Source: Bacteriovoracaceae bacterium
GTDB lineage: Bacteria; Bdellovibrionota; Bacteriovoracia; Bacteriovoracales; Bacteriovoracaceae
Assembly (NCBI GenBank): GCA_947377285.1
Contig: CANCFT010000014.1
Location: forward strand, 32,585-96,584
Reading direction: 5' to 3'
DNA length: 64,000 bases
The position numbers and the translations under genes were made by a program. Below are positions 26,268 to 33,961 of the stretch, piece after piece. Position 1 is the first letter of the stretch. Each line of letters begins with the position of its first letter. The notes under the pieces were generated by a model. That model was not told the DNA's origin, made no database searches, and was given only the letters and a program-made list of their open reading frames with translations.

Positions 26268-27619
26268 AAAAATCATTATTTTACTGTTTATTAGTTCACA
26301 CTTTAACTTTTTCATTCTTTTCAGCATTTGCAGCAGATGACAATTTAACAGTTGTTGCTGTTGGTGAAGCCACTCTCGAAAAAGATAAAATGGTCGTGCA
26401 GGATCCCTATTTTCAAAGCTCAGTCACAAGTGCTCAAAAATTAGCAGTTCAAGATTTTGTAAAACTAATTAAAAATGATTTTAGTTTTTATCAAAAGAAA
26501 TTTTTTCTAGTTGAGTCGGCGCCCAACAATACCAGTTACCGTCCACCAACAAATTATGATTATTGGAATGGTAAGGGAGTGCGCTTTTTAGGGACAGTAA
26601 GTGCAGAAAAAAGTGGCGAGAACATTAAAATTACGACAATTTTAGAAGATATTAAAACTCACAAGCAAGTCTACAATGCTAATATTGTCACCAGCATTGT
26701 GAACCTGAGAAAAAATGGACATGAAATATCAAATGCCATTTATAAGCAAATCGTTGGAAAAGATTCTATTTTTAAATCGAAAATTATTTTTGTTTCTGAT
26801 CGCAATACTCGAGGATCAAAAACAGTCAAAGAAGTCTATATGATGGATTTTGATGGTAAAAATGTTTTGCAAATTACTAGTCACGGTGGAATTGCGATCT
26901 CACCTTCACTATCTTCAGACGGAAATCATCTTGTGTATTCATTAATCTCGAATTCAAACGGCAAACGAAATAACAATCTCTATATGATGGATTTAAGAAC
27001 GAAAGAGTCTCATGTCATTTCATCTAAAGACGGAATTAATTCTGGTGCCATTTTTCTTCCTGGTGGAAAAAGTATTGCTCTTACTCTCACAGTTTCAGGA
27101 AACGCAGAAATTTACGAAATGGACTTAGAAGGAAAAAATCTTAGAAAAATTACTAATCATTTTGCTTCTGATGTTGACCCCTCAGTGACAAAGGATGGAA
27201 AGCTCATGACTTTTCTTTCAGACCGAGCAGGCAAGGCGATGATTTATACAATGGATCCAAGCAGTGAAGAAAAAAATGTTAAGCGCATAAGTTTCGTCGG
27301 CCAGTTTAATGCCACTCCACGTTTTTCTCCAGATGGACAAGATATTGTCTTTTCATCTTGGTTAGATAATTCTTTTGACCTCTTTAGAATTGGCCCAGAT
27401 GGATCTGGGCTAGTCCGCTTGACCAAAGATTTTGGTTCTAATGAAGACCCTAGTTATTCGAATGATGGAGAGTTTATCGCGTTCACTAGCCAACGCGTGA
27501 TCTCACGAGTGAAGGCCGATCAAAATATCTACATAATGGACCGTGATGGGGGAATACTAGGGGCCATAACTCAGGGTTTTGGAAACTGTATAAGTCCTAG
27601 GTGGTATAACTTCCTGTAA
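26264..27619 (+). CDS. tolB: TolB beta-propeller protein
   Basis: A signal peptide (LVHTLTFSFFSAFA) is followed by the N-terminal TolB domain and a six-bladed propeller with repeated PD40 motifs (HGGIAISPSLSSDGNHLVYS, RFSPDGQDIVFSSW, YSNDGEFIAFTSQ). It works in the periplasm with Pal and TolA. Start overlaps tolA as ATGA. The usual next gene, pal, is not here; the following gene is a regulator with its own promoter. An 8-T run shortly after the stop has no convincing stem. Confidence 0.92.
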   Translation: MKKSLFYCLLVHTLTFSFFSAFAADDNLTVVAVGEATLEKDKMVVQDPYFQSSVTSAQKLAVQDFVKLIKNDFSFYQKKFFLVESAPNNTSYRPPTNYDYWNGKGVRFLGTVSAEKSGENIKITTILEDIKTHKQVYNANIVTSIVNLRKNGHEISNAIYKQIVGKDSIFKSKIIFVSDRNTRGSKTVKEVYMMDFDGKNVLQITSHGGIAISPSLSSDGNHLVYSLISNSNGKRNNNLYMMDLRTKESHVISSKDGINSGAIFLPGGKSIALTLTVSGNAEIYEMDLEGKNLRKITNHFASDVDPSVTKDGKLMTFLSDRAGKAMIYTMDPSSEEKNVKRISFVGQFNATPRFSPDGQDIVFSSWLDNSFDLFRIGPDGSGLVRLTKDFGSNEDPSYSNDGEFIAFTSQRVISRVKADQNIYIMDRDGGILGAITQGFGNCISPRWYNFL

Positions 27620-27664
27620 TCAGTAAATTCCTGGCTTTTTTTTAGTCAACCGAGTATTTTAGTC

Positions 27665-27693
27665 TTGTAAAATTTCCAGACGCACTGTATTAT
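27665..27693 (+). promoter_or_regulatory. Sigma70-type promoter TTGTAA-N17-TATTAT
   Basis: TTGTAA (27665-27670), exactly 17 bases, TATTAT (27688-27693), 53 bases before the start codon of the GAF/AAA+ gene. The same hexamers and spacing recur at 29324-29352. Confidence 0.6.
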
Positions 27694-27697
27694 TTAC

Positions 27698-27722
27698 TGA
27701 GTAACGCAACGCAAATTACTCA
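27698..27722 (+). promoter_or_regulatory. Dyad over the predicted transcription start
   Basis: TGAGTAA (27698-27704) and TTACTCA (27716-27722) form a perfect 7-base inverted repeat around an 11-base centre containing CGCAACGCAA. It begins 5 bases after the -10, where a repressor would block initiation; alternatively a 5'-UTR hairpin. Confidence 0.45.
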
Positions 27723-27746
27723 TTAAAATCGTACAGGAGTTATACA

Positions 27747-29279
27747 ATGACAACATCAGCAATGAATCAAAAATTAGCACTTGAAAACCTTTCTTCAACT
27801 CTATTTTTAAGCTTAGATGAGTCACATTTCTTTAATTCAATCAACAAGCACTTTGCAGCTCATTTAAGCTGTCATCAGGTCCTTACTTATAAAATCTTAG
27901 AAAATGGTCAATCTCAACTTATGTCAGTTAATGGAGAATCTGCTCTTAACGGAGCTTTACTTGAAAAAGGTATTGGAGCTGCTGGTTATGTGGCCCGTAC
28001 TAAGAAAGGTTATTTCTCAAATACAGTAGAAAGGGATCCTGTTTTTACACTTGAAGCAGCTCAAGGAATTAAAGCTGAATTATGCCTTCCTATATCAGTA
28101 GACGGAGTTGTTATAGGTTCAGTCCATTGCCAAATGAATGATTCAACAAAAGAATTCTCAAGAGCAGATATGACTCTTGGAATGTCGATCATTAATTCAA
28201 TCTCAGGCCCAATTCAAAATATGAAAATGTATTTGGCTTCAAAAAATCTTAATGAAACTCTTTTAAGAACGATTGAATTAAAAGAAAAAGAACTTCAAGA
28301 ATCTCGTTCAGGATTAAAACTTCAAGACACTTTCCGAATTATAGAAAAAGAAATTATCGGTAGATCAGTAGCGATGAAAGAACTATTGGCCTTAGTTGAT
28401 AGAGTTTGTGACAAAGATATTTCTGCTTTCGTCATGGGAGAAGCTGCCACTGGAAAAGAAATGATAGCAAGAAGAATCCATTGCAGAAGTCACAGACGTG
28501 ATAGAGCATTCGTTGCAATTGATTGTTCAACAATGAATGAAAAACAACTTGATGTAGAAATTTTTGGTGATGAAAATCATATGGGAATGCTTGAAGTTGC
28601 AAATTTCGGAACACTTTTCATTAACTCAACTGAAACTATGCCTGCTAATATCCAAAATAAACTTATGCAATATATGACAAGTAAAATGGGTATTAAAGCT
28701 GGAAGCCAAGCATTTTTTAAATCAGATGTAAGAGTGATTTCAGCATCAACTAAAGACTTAATGGATTTAGTGAAAGCGGGAAGCTTTAGAGAAGACTTGT
28801 ACTTTGCTTTAAGCACAGTTGTTTTAAAAGCACCTGCACTTAGAGAAAGAAAAGAAGATATCGAAATTTTAGCAAATTTTTTCTTGAACCAAAATAAAGT
28901 TCCAACTGCTCAGAAATCTTTTTCTACAGGAGCAGTTAAAGCTTTAACTGAATATTCATGGTCAGGAAACGTGAGAGAACTTCAAAATGTAGTTGAGAGA
29001 GCTTTTATCCTTGCTGAAGGAATGATTATCGAAAAGCTTCACCTTGATCAAAATATTCAAAATGCTGAAGTTTTGCCAGTAGTTGAAAAAACAATTATCG
29101 TCAAAAATGCTGAATTTATCCACGTGACTCTCGAAGAATTGGAGAAAGGCCATATCATGAGTACATTGGAAAACTTAGGTGGAAACAAGACTAAAACTGC
29201 AAAAGTTCTTGGAATCACAGTGAAGACTCTGTACAACAAACTTCATTCTTACGGTGTTGAATTTGATAAAGAAGCTTAA
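27747..29279 (+). CDS. GAF-AAA+-Fis protein resembling sigma54 activators but with decayed motifs
   Basis: 510 residues: GAF domain (about 15-160), a coiled linker, AAA+ domain (about 203-430) and a Fis-type helix-turn-helix (about 460-505, GGNKTKTAKVLGITVKTLYN). The overall order is that of NtrC/NifA-family activators. Walker A survives as GEAATGKE (231-238) and an arginine-finger region as FREDLYFAL. However, the GAFTGA loop that contacts sigma54 is absent: IFGDENHMGMLEV replaces the usual insertion. The Walker B aspartate-glutamate is also lost (TLFINST in place of TLFLDE). It probably binds DNA and a GAF ligand but should not remodel sigma54. The ATG follows CAGGAG. Confidence 0.85.
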   Translation: MTTSAMNQKLALENLSSTLFLSLDESHFFNSINKHFAAHLSCHQVLTYKILENGQSQLMSVNGESALNGALLEKGIGAAGYVARTKKGYFSNTVERDPVFTLEAAQGIKAELCLPISVDGVVIGSVHCQMNDSTKEFSRADMTLGMSIINSISGPIQNMKMYLASKNLNETLLRTIELKEKELQESRSGLKLQDTFRIIEKEIIGRSVAMKELLALVDRVCDKDISAFVMGEAATGKEMIARRIHCRSHRRDRAFVAIDCSTMNEKQLDVEIFGDENHMGMLEVANFGTLFINSTETMPANIQNKLMQYMTSKMGIKAGSQAFFKSDVRVISASTKDLMDLVKAGSFREDLYFALSTVVLKAPALRERKEDIEILANFFLNQNKVPTAQKSFSTGAVKALTEYSWSGNVRELQNVVERAFILAEGMIIEKLHLDQNIQNAEVLPVVEKTIIVKNAEFIHVTLEELEKGHIMSTLENLGGNKTKTAKVLGITVKTLYNKLHSYGVEFDKEA

Positions 29280-29323
29280 GCAATAGCTTTTGTTCGAGCT
29301 ACCTGAAAGTAAGAGTTAAAACC

Positions 29324-29352
29324 TTGTAATTGCGAAAGCAAAAAAGTATTAT
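29324..29352 (+). promoter_or_regulatory. Sigma70-type promoter TTGTAA-N17-TATTAT
   Basis: TTGTAA (29324-29329), 17 bases, TATTAT (29347-29352), upstream of the small protein at 29375. The spacer contains the small dyad TTGC-GAAA-GCAA (29330-29341). Identical boxes and spacing to 27665-27693. Confidence 0.6.
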
Positions 29353-29374
29353 TATTAAAATCTGGAGGATACCC

Positions 29375-29599
29375 ATGTCGATCATAGAAACAGAAGTTGT
29401 AGTAGAGAGCCCAAAAACTCCGAGAAATTTTAGATCAGCTATTGATATTGAAAACTTTTATCGATTTGTTAACGATAATGATCTTAGAAAAGAAGCAAAA
29501 ATCATGCTTGAAATTATTCAAGCAAAAGTTATGGCCTCTGTGAAAAAGAAAAAGAAAGAAGCTAAAGCTGCCAGTAAGAAAAATAATAATCTACACTAA
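29375..29599 (+). CDS. Small basic protein of unknown function
   Basis: 74 residues starting at the ATG preceded by GGAGG at 6 bases. The N-terminus is acidic (IIETEVVVES), the middle helical (DIENFYRFVNDNDLRKEAKIM), and the tail strongly basic (KKKKKEAKAASKKNNN), suggesting nucleic-acid or anionic-partner binding. It has its own promoter and is closed by a strong terminator, so it is a single-gene unit. A TTG 45 bases upstream opens the same frame but lies inside the promoter. Confidence 0.7.
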   Translation: MSIIETEVVVESPKTPRNFRSAIDIENFYRFVNDNDLRKEAKIMLEIIQAKVMASVKKKKKEAKAASKKNNNLH

Positions 29600-29612
29600 T
29601 AAATATTTTAAT

Positions 29613-29649
29613 AATGCCCACCAATCTCAAGGCTGAGTTGGTGGGCATT
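29613..29649 (+). terminator. Intrinsic terminator
   Basis: A 12-base stem (AATGCCCACCAA with its complement TTGGTGGGCATT), extended by CTCA/TGAG with one bulged T and a 4-base loop, then a short T-run. It closes the small-protein unit just before the HD gene. Confidence 0.8.
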
Positions 29650-29698
29650 TATGTCTGTAATTGGTAGTGGTCAGACAGACATTTTTAGGAAGTTGAAC

Positions 29699-31153
29699 AT
29701 GGAAGTCGCAACTCAAACTCAGTTAAAAAATCACGTCATTTACGATCCAATTTATGGATTTATTAAACTCAATCAAATTGAATGGGAAATCATCTCATCG
29801 CCATTTTATCAACGCCTAAGATGGATAAAGCAATTAGGTTTTTCTTGTTATATTTTTCCTGGAGCTGAGCATTCGCGATTTCACCACTCGATCGGGGTTA
29901 TGTATAACGCTCATAAAATTTTAGAATCATGTGGTCGAGCAGTTAGTGAAAAAGACTTACTCGATATCAACTGTCTTACTCCAGAAGCTGTCTATCATAA
30001 GAGTTTGCGCTTAGCTGCCCTCATGCATGATCTAGGTACCTTTTTATTTTCTCACACAACTGAAGGTGCTTATATTGAGTATGGGGAAACCACCCACACT
30101 AAAGGTGGAAAAGGTTTACCTGATGATCATGAGAATTTAGGATCATTTATTATCAAGAATACGAATTACGAAGGAGGTATCACTCATATTTTAAAAAAAT
30201 ATGGAATTAGCCCTCAACGCATTTCAGATTTAGTTAAAGGAGTTGATGAATCAATATTGGCCAATCAGATACTTCATTCGGAAGTTGATTGTGACCGCAT
30301 GGATTATCTTTTGAGAGATGCTCACTATACCGGTTTAAAATACGGTTCCTATGACCGCGATTATTTACTTTATCATTTTCAAGTTAAGCGAGTAGATAAC
30401 CATGATATTTTAACAATTCGTCACAATGCTCTTCATTGTGTTGAAGACTTTCTAACTTCACGATTCGCTTGGTATTCACAAGTTATTCGCTCTCCAAGAG
30501 GAGCAAAGTTTGATGCTATCGCTGAAACCATTTGTCACTATTTTCTCGAAAAAGGTTATGTTTATAGATACAGCGAACTTTTAGAAATGATCGAAAAAGA
30601 CCCGATGAAATTTTATGGGTTTAATGACACATATTTTATGGGATTAGTTCATAAACATCTTTTAAATGGGGATCTTGATAAAAATCCAAAAATTAAAGAT
30701 ATGGCCAAAACAATTTTACTTGCGAGTGGAGGTAAGGCCATTAGGTGTGAGGAGTTTAAATCTAGGTTGTTGTCACAAGATGACCCTCAGGCCCTAGAGA
30801 AATATTCAAAACGTGCTTTCCAAAAAGCACATGACTTAGAAGAAGTTTTAAAAAAGAAGGGTGGACCCGCCGATTGGATGATTTACGATATACCTAAAAA
30901 AGCGATTATGTTTGTTAAGTCCCCAAAAAATGTGGCAAAAAATTCATCTTCCCAGCTTGCCAATGTCTTATTGGACCGAGATTCGGTCAAAATCAGCATG
31001 GAAAACGGGGAAGTACTCCTTTTGGCAGAAGTAGAAAACTCTCTGATTTCAAAACTTTTCAATAGCAATAATTTTATTCCAAATGTCTATTGCTCAACTT
31101 CTGCCTACGAACTTCTCTTGGCCGAAGGGGTAATTGAGGGAAGTTTTAGTTAG
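29699..31153 (+). CDS. HD-domain phosphohydrolase (dGTPase-like, COG1078 group)
   Basis: The HD superfamily metal site is clear: RFHHSIGV (His), LMHDLGTFLFSHTTE (His-Asp) and SEVDCDRMDYLLRDA (Asp). N-terminal DPIYGFIKLNQIEWEIISSP and QRLRWIKQLG are the hallmarks of the YwfO/SAMHD1-like group that hydrolyses nucleotides, often dNTPs. The ATG at 29699 is preceded by AGGA; an ATG at 29651 falls against the terminator and is unlikely. 484 residues. Substrate not determinable from sequence. Confidence 0.88.
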   Translation: MEVATQTQLKNHVIYDPIYGFIKLNQIEWEIISSPFYQRLRWIKQLGFSCYIFPGAEHSRFHHSIGVMYNAHKILESCGRAVSEKDLLDINCLTPEAVYHKSLRLAALMHDLGTFLFSHTTEGAYIEYGETTHTKGGKGLPDDHENLGSFIIKNTNYEGGITHILKKYGISPQRISDLVKGVDESILANQILHSEVDCDRMDYLLRDAHYTGLKYGSYDRDYLLYHFQVKRVDNHDILTIRHNALHCVEDFLTSRFAWYSQVIRSPRGAKFDAIAETICHYFLEKGYVYRYSELLEMIEKDPMKFYGFNDTYFMGLVHKHLLNGDLDKNPKIKDMAKTILLASGGKAIRCEEFKSRLLSQDDPQALEKYSKRAFQKAHDLEEVLKKKGGPADWMIYDIPKKAIMFVKSPKNVAKNSSSQLANVLLDRDSVKISMENGEVLLLAEVENSLISKLFNSNNFIPNVYCSTSAYELLLAEGVIEGSFS

Positions 31154-31261
31154 ACTTGGGCCTTAGGCTAAAAATACCTGAATAAAATTCTCAGATTGCG
31201 AGAAAGCCTACCAAAAAATAGCAATTTAAGCTAAAATTTCTAAAGTAGGGTTACTCCCACT

Positions 31262-31280
31262 ATAGATCAGGATGATCTAT
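31262..31280. promoter_or_regulatory. Operator-like dyad upstream of ftsE
   Basis: ATAGATCA-GGA-TGATCTAT is a perfect 8-base inverted repeat with a 3-base centre, 27 bases before the ftsE start. TATAGA at 31261-31266 could be a -10 overlapped by it, with only a poor -35. Shape and position suit a dimeric regulator. Confidence 0.5.
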
Positions 31281-31307
31281 TGATTAGACTTTGGAGATAT
31301 AGTCATT

Positions 31308-32036
31308 ATGTTAAATCAAAATACGGGCATGAATAAAAATCATAAAAAAATAAGCCAGGGACCACCTAGTGTCACAGGACCTGTCTTTTATTGTGAAGAT
31401 GTTTCCGTAGAATTCAATGAGATCCGCGCACTCAAAAATATTCAACTCACAATTGAAAGAGGAGAAATTATTTTTGTCACTGGTGCTTCAGGTGCCGGAA
31501 AAACAACTCTATTAAAATTATTATCAGGTCTTCAGGAGCCAACGTCTGGAAAAATAATTAGACCTGGATTTTTTTCTGGTAAAAAAAATCTATATGTTTC
31601 AAATGTCTTTCAAGATTTGCGCCTTATGGGAAAATATACTTGTGAAGAAAATTTGATGTTTTCATTTGATTCTTCAATCTACAAAGATAAAGCTGAATTC
31701 ATCCAAGACATGCATGAGCTTACTCGCATACTTGGAATTAAAGACAGACTCCACTTGAAAATCAATCAAGCCAATGGAGGCCTTCAGCAAAAAGTTGCAA
31801 TTATTCGCTCGCTCTTAACGAGACCAGATATCTTAATTGCAGATGAACCAACAAGCTCTCTCGATACCGAAAATGCGAGAAGACTATTTGAAGTTTTTAA
31901 TCTTTATAATGCCAAAAGAGGATTGACTGTCATTTGGGCCACTCATAATAAAGAGCTGTGCAAGAGTTTTACAGGGCGGATAATTCATTTAGACAACGGT
32001 CGTTTAGTTTACTCGGGGCATGCATGTTTTATTTAA
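31308..32036 (+). CDS. ftsE: FtsE-like cell-division ABC ATPase
   Basis: ATP-binding subunit of the FtsEX complex that controls septal peptidoglycan hydrolysis. Walker A is TGASGAGKTTLL, the Q-loop region VFQDLRLMGKYTCEENL, Walker B ILIADEP followed by TSSLDTE, and H-loop WATHN. The ABC signature is divergent (NGGLQQKVAIIRSLL for LSGGQ). A 20-residue N-terminal leader precedes the domain, so ATG 31329 is an alternative start. It overlaps ftsX by 13 bases and is followed by an EnvC-like activator, which supports FtsE over a general ABC ATPase. Confidence 0.85.
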   Translation: MLNQNTGMNKNHKKISQGPPSVTGPVFYCEDVSVEFNEIRALKNIQLTIERGEIIFVTGASGAGKTTLLKLLSGLQEPTSGKIIRPGFFSGKKNLYVSNVFQDLRLMGKYTCEENLMFSFDSSIYKDKAEFIQDMHELTRILGIKDRLHLKINQANGGLQQKVAIIRSLLTRPDILIADEPTSSLDTENARRLFEVFNLYNAKRGLTVIWATHNKELCKSFTGRIIHLDNGRLVYSGHACFI

Positions 32037-32818
32037 ATCAATTTTTTAAAATTCTTTTTAAGTCTCCACTGAGAGGATTTTTTCTTTTCTTTTTTTCAAT
32101 TGTAATGGTTTTCTCAATTGGCCAAAAAGCCTTTTTAGAAGAGCAGTTTTTGAAAATGATTCCAGAAAATAAAGCAGGATCATATTTTTATGCACTCATT
32201 GCAACGAGTGAATCTTACCAAAATGTTGCACGACAAATGTCTGTGCTGCCAGGTGTGTTTAAAGTTGAAGTACTATCTGAATCTCAAATAAAAGATGAGG
32301 TTAAAGGAATTCTCTCAACCTTGCAGGTTAATTTAAATCAAACAACAATGGATTTAAATTATGCTGGATTGAAAGTCATTTATGCAAAAGATCTAAAGCC
32401 TCGTGCCCAAGATTTAATTCGAGACTATCTTACACATTTAGTTGGCGAAGGAAATATTACTCTTGGAGCAATAAAAATTAATGATCAATCACTTGATAAA
32501 CGCAATCAGTTTATTAGCGTTATTAAATCGTGGGGCTATTCTCTCTATTTATTTATCATTTTTTTGTTCTGGATGATTTCACTTTTATCTGTCAGAGTCA
32601 AAATCGCAGAAGCTTCATATTTACTTGAGAGCTACCAAAGGAAAAGCAAAGTAAGTGTTAAAATGGCAAGTTTTGGCTTGAGTCTAATTTTTCTTTTATC
32701 AGTCTTAACAACTTTTATTTTAGGTATGCCTCAACTTCTAAATTTGACTTTAGCAATGGGACTTTTTATTGTAGGAATTCTGCTTCACGGGAAAAAATAT
32801 CAGTGGGAGAATCATTAA
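32024..32818 (+). CDS. ftsX: FtsX-like division permease subunit
   Basis: 264 residues from the first in-frame ATG inside ftsE. A membrane helix follows the start (FFLFFFSIVMVFSIG), then a periplasmic loop of about 130 residues (QNVARQMSVLPGVFKVEVLS), then three C-terminal helices (LYLFIIFLFWMISLLSV, GLSLIFLLSVLTTFIL, LTLAMGLFIVGILL). This is the FtsX layout, the loop being the part that recruits EnvC. Family identity leans on topology and neighbours. Confidence 0.82.
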   Translation: MFYLNQFFKILFKSPLRGFFLFFFSIVMVFSIGQKAFLEEQFLKMIPENKAGSYFYALIATSESYQNVARQMSVLPGVFKVEVLSESQIKDEVKGILSTLQVNLNQTTMDLNYAGLKVIYAKDLKPRAQDLIRDYLTHLVGEGNITLGAIKINDQSLDKRNQFISVIKSWGYSLYLFIIFLFWMISLLSVRVKIAEASYLLESYQRKSKVSVKMASFGLSLIFLLSVLTTFILGMPQLLNLTLAMGLFIVGILLHGKKYQWENH

Positions 32819-32824
32819 GATTCA

Positions 32825-33934
32825 ATGAAAAATCAATTATTGTTAATTCTCATTCTTTTTCCTTTTGCACTTTCAGCTTCAATTGAAGGTGGAGAGAATC
32901 TAAACGTCTTGGAAATGAAAAAGAAACTCATCAATCAAAATAAAATAATACAAGAGATGAGTCATGAGATGGGCAATATTGAAGTCAATCTTGGTATGCA
33001 AAATAAACGATACTTAAAACTAGCTAATGAACGGGCAAAGATTGAAGAAAGTTTAATGAGTGCTCGAAAAAATGCAGATTTAGATAATCAAAATCTTAAA
33101 AAAAATTATTCTGATACGAAAATGATCCTGATGGGAGTGCTTCTTAATAAATTAGAAAAATCAGAGGGATCTTCTGACCTGTTAACTCGAAAAATATTGG
33201 TTGAAAATTTACAACGAAGATTAATTGATTTAGATGGCCTAATGAAGACCAATAAAGCTTATCTTGATGATGTCGAAAGAATTTATATCCGTCTCGAAGA
33301 CTCTATGAAAACTGAAAAAGATCTTCTATCCTTAATGAGCGAATTAGAGCAACGAAAAAAAGAGTTAAGAACAAATATTGAAAACGAAAATAGTAAAAAA
33401 ACTGAAGCTCAAGGTCAGTTTGATAATGTAAAAAATAAATTAGCAATGGAGCGAGAATCTTTCAAAAAAAATCAAATGAAAGAGAAACTCCAGCCTGTTC
33501 AAATTACAGAAGAAATAAAAATTCCTTCTGAACCCTTAGCTGTTGTTGGGGCAGGATTTTCAACTCCATTATCGCTTTATCAAGGAATTGATTATCAGAA
33601 AAAAGGTGTCACTTTTAATTTTCAAGGGAAAAATGAAGTGCATGCACCTAAAGCTGGTAAAGTAGTTTATACAGGCAGTTTAGCTAATTATGGAAATGTT
33701 CTTATGATTGATCATGGCAATGACACCAGAACAGTTTTATTGGGACAATTTGATTATAATGTTAAAAATGGTGACCCAATTCAAGCTTCTCAAATTGTAG
33801 GGTATACAAATCCCCGCTCACAGAATGGCTTGGGTGATGGTAAAATTTATTTTGAAGTTCGAAAAAATAATTTAGCACAAAATACATATTTGCTTTTAGA
33901 TAAAAAGACACTCGCTCGTAATATATCTAAGTAG
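32825..33934 (+). CDS. EnvC-like murein hydrolase activator (coiled coil plus degenerate LytM)
   Basis: A signal peptide (LLLILILFPFALSAS), long coiled coil (about 25-225), and C-terminal LytM/M23 domain. The zinc site is missing: the second motif, HxHFE in active enzymes, reads KIYFEVRKN as in EnvC (YFEIR), and the first-motif histidine is absent (YQGIDYQKKG). EnvC itself has no hydrolase activity; it is recruited by FtsEX and activates amidases. Placement six bases after ftsX makes the assignment strong in role. The amidase partner is not in the window. Confidence 0.85.
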   Translation: MKNQLLLILILFPFALSASIEGGENLNVLEMKKKLINQNKIIQEMSHEMGNIEVNLGMQNKRYLKLANERAKIEESLMSARKNADLDNQNLKKNYSDTKMILMGVLLNKLEKSEGSSDLLTRKILVENLQRRLIDLDGLMKTNKAYLDDVERIYIRLEDSMKTEKDLLSLMSELEQRKKELRTNIENENSKKTEAQGQFDNVKNKLAMERESFKKNQMKEKLQPVQITEEIKIPSEPLAVVGAGFSTPLSLYQGIDYQKKGVTFNFQGKNEVHAPKAGKVVYTGSLANYGNVLMIDHGNDTRTVLLGQFDYNVKNGDPIQASQIVGYTNPRSQNGLGDGKIYFEVRKNNLAQNTYLLLDKKTLARNISK

Positions 33935-33961
33935 CATCTATCCTAAGGAAGGAGTAGATTC

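Noticed and set aside
27617..27645. Possible terminator after tolB
   Set aside because: There is an 8-T run but no convincing stem before it.
29375..29599. XseB (exonuclease VII small subunit) as identity of the small basic protein
   Set aside because: Length is close but the helical pattern and conserved residues of XseB are not present.
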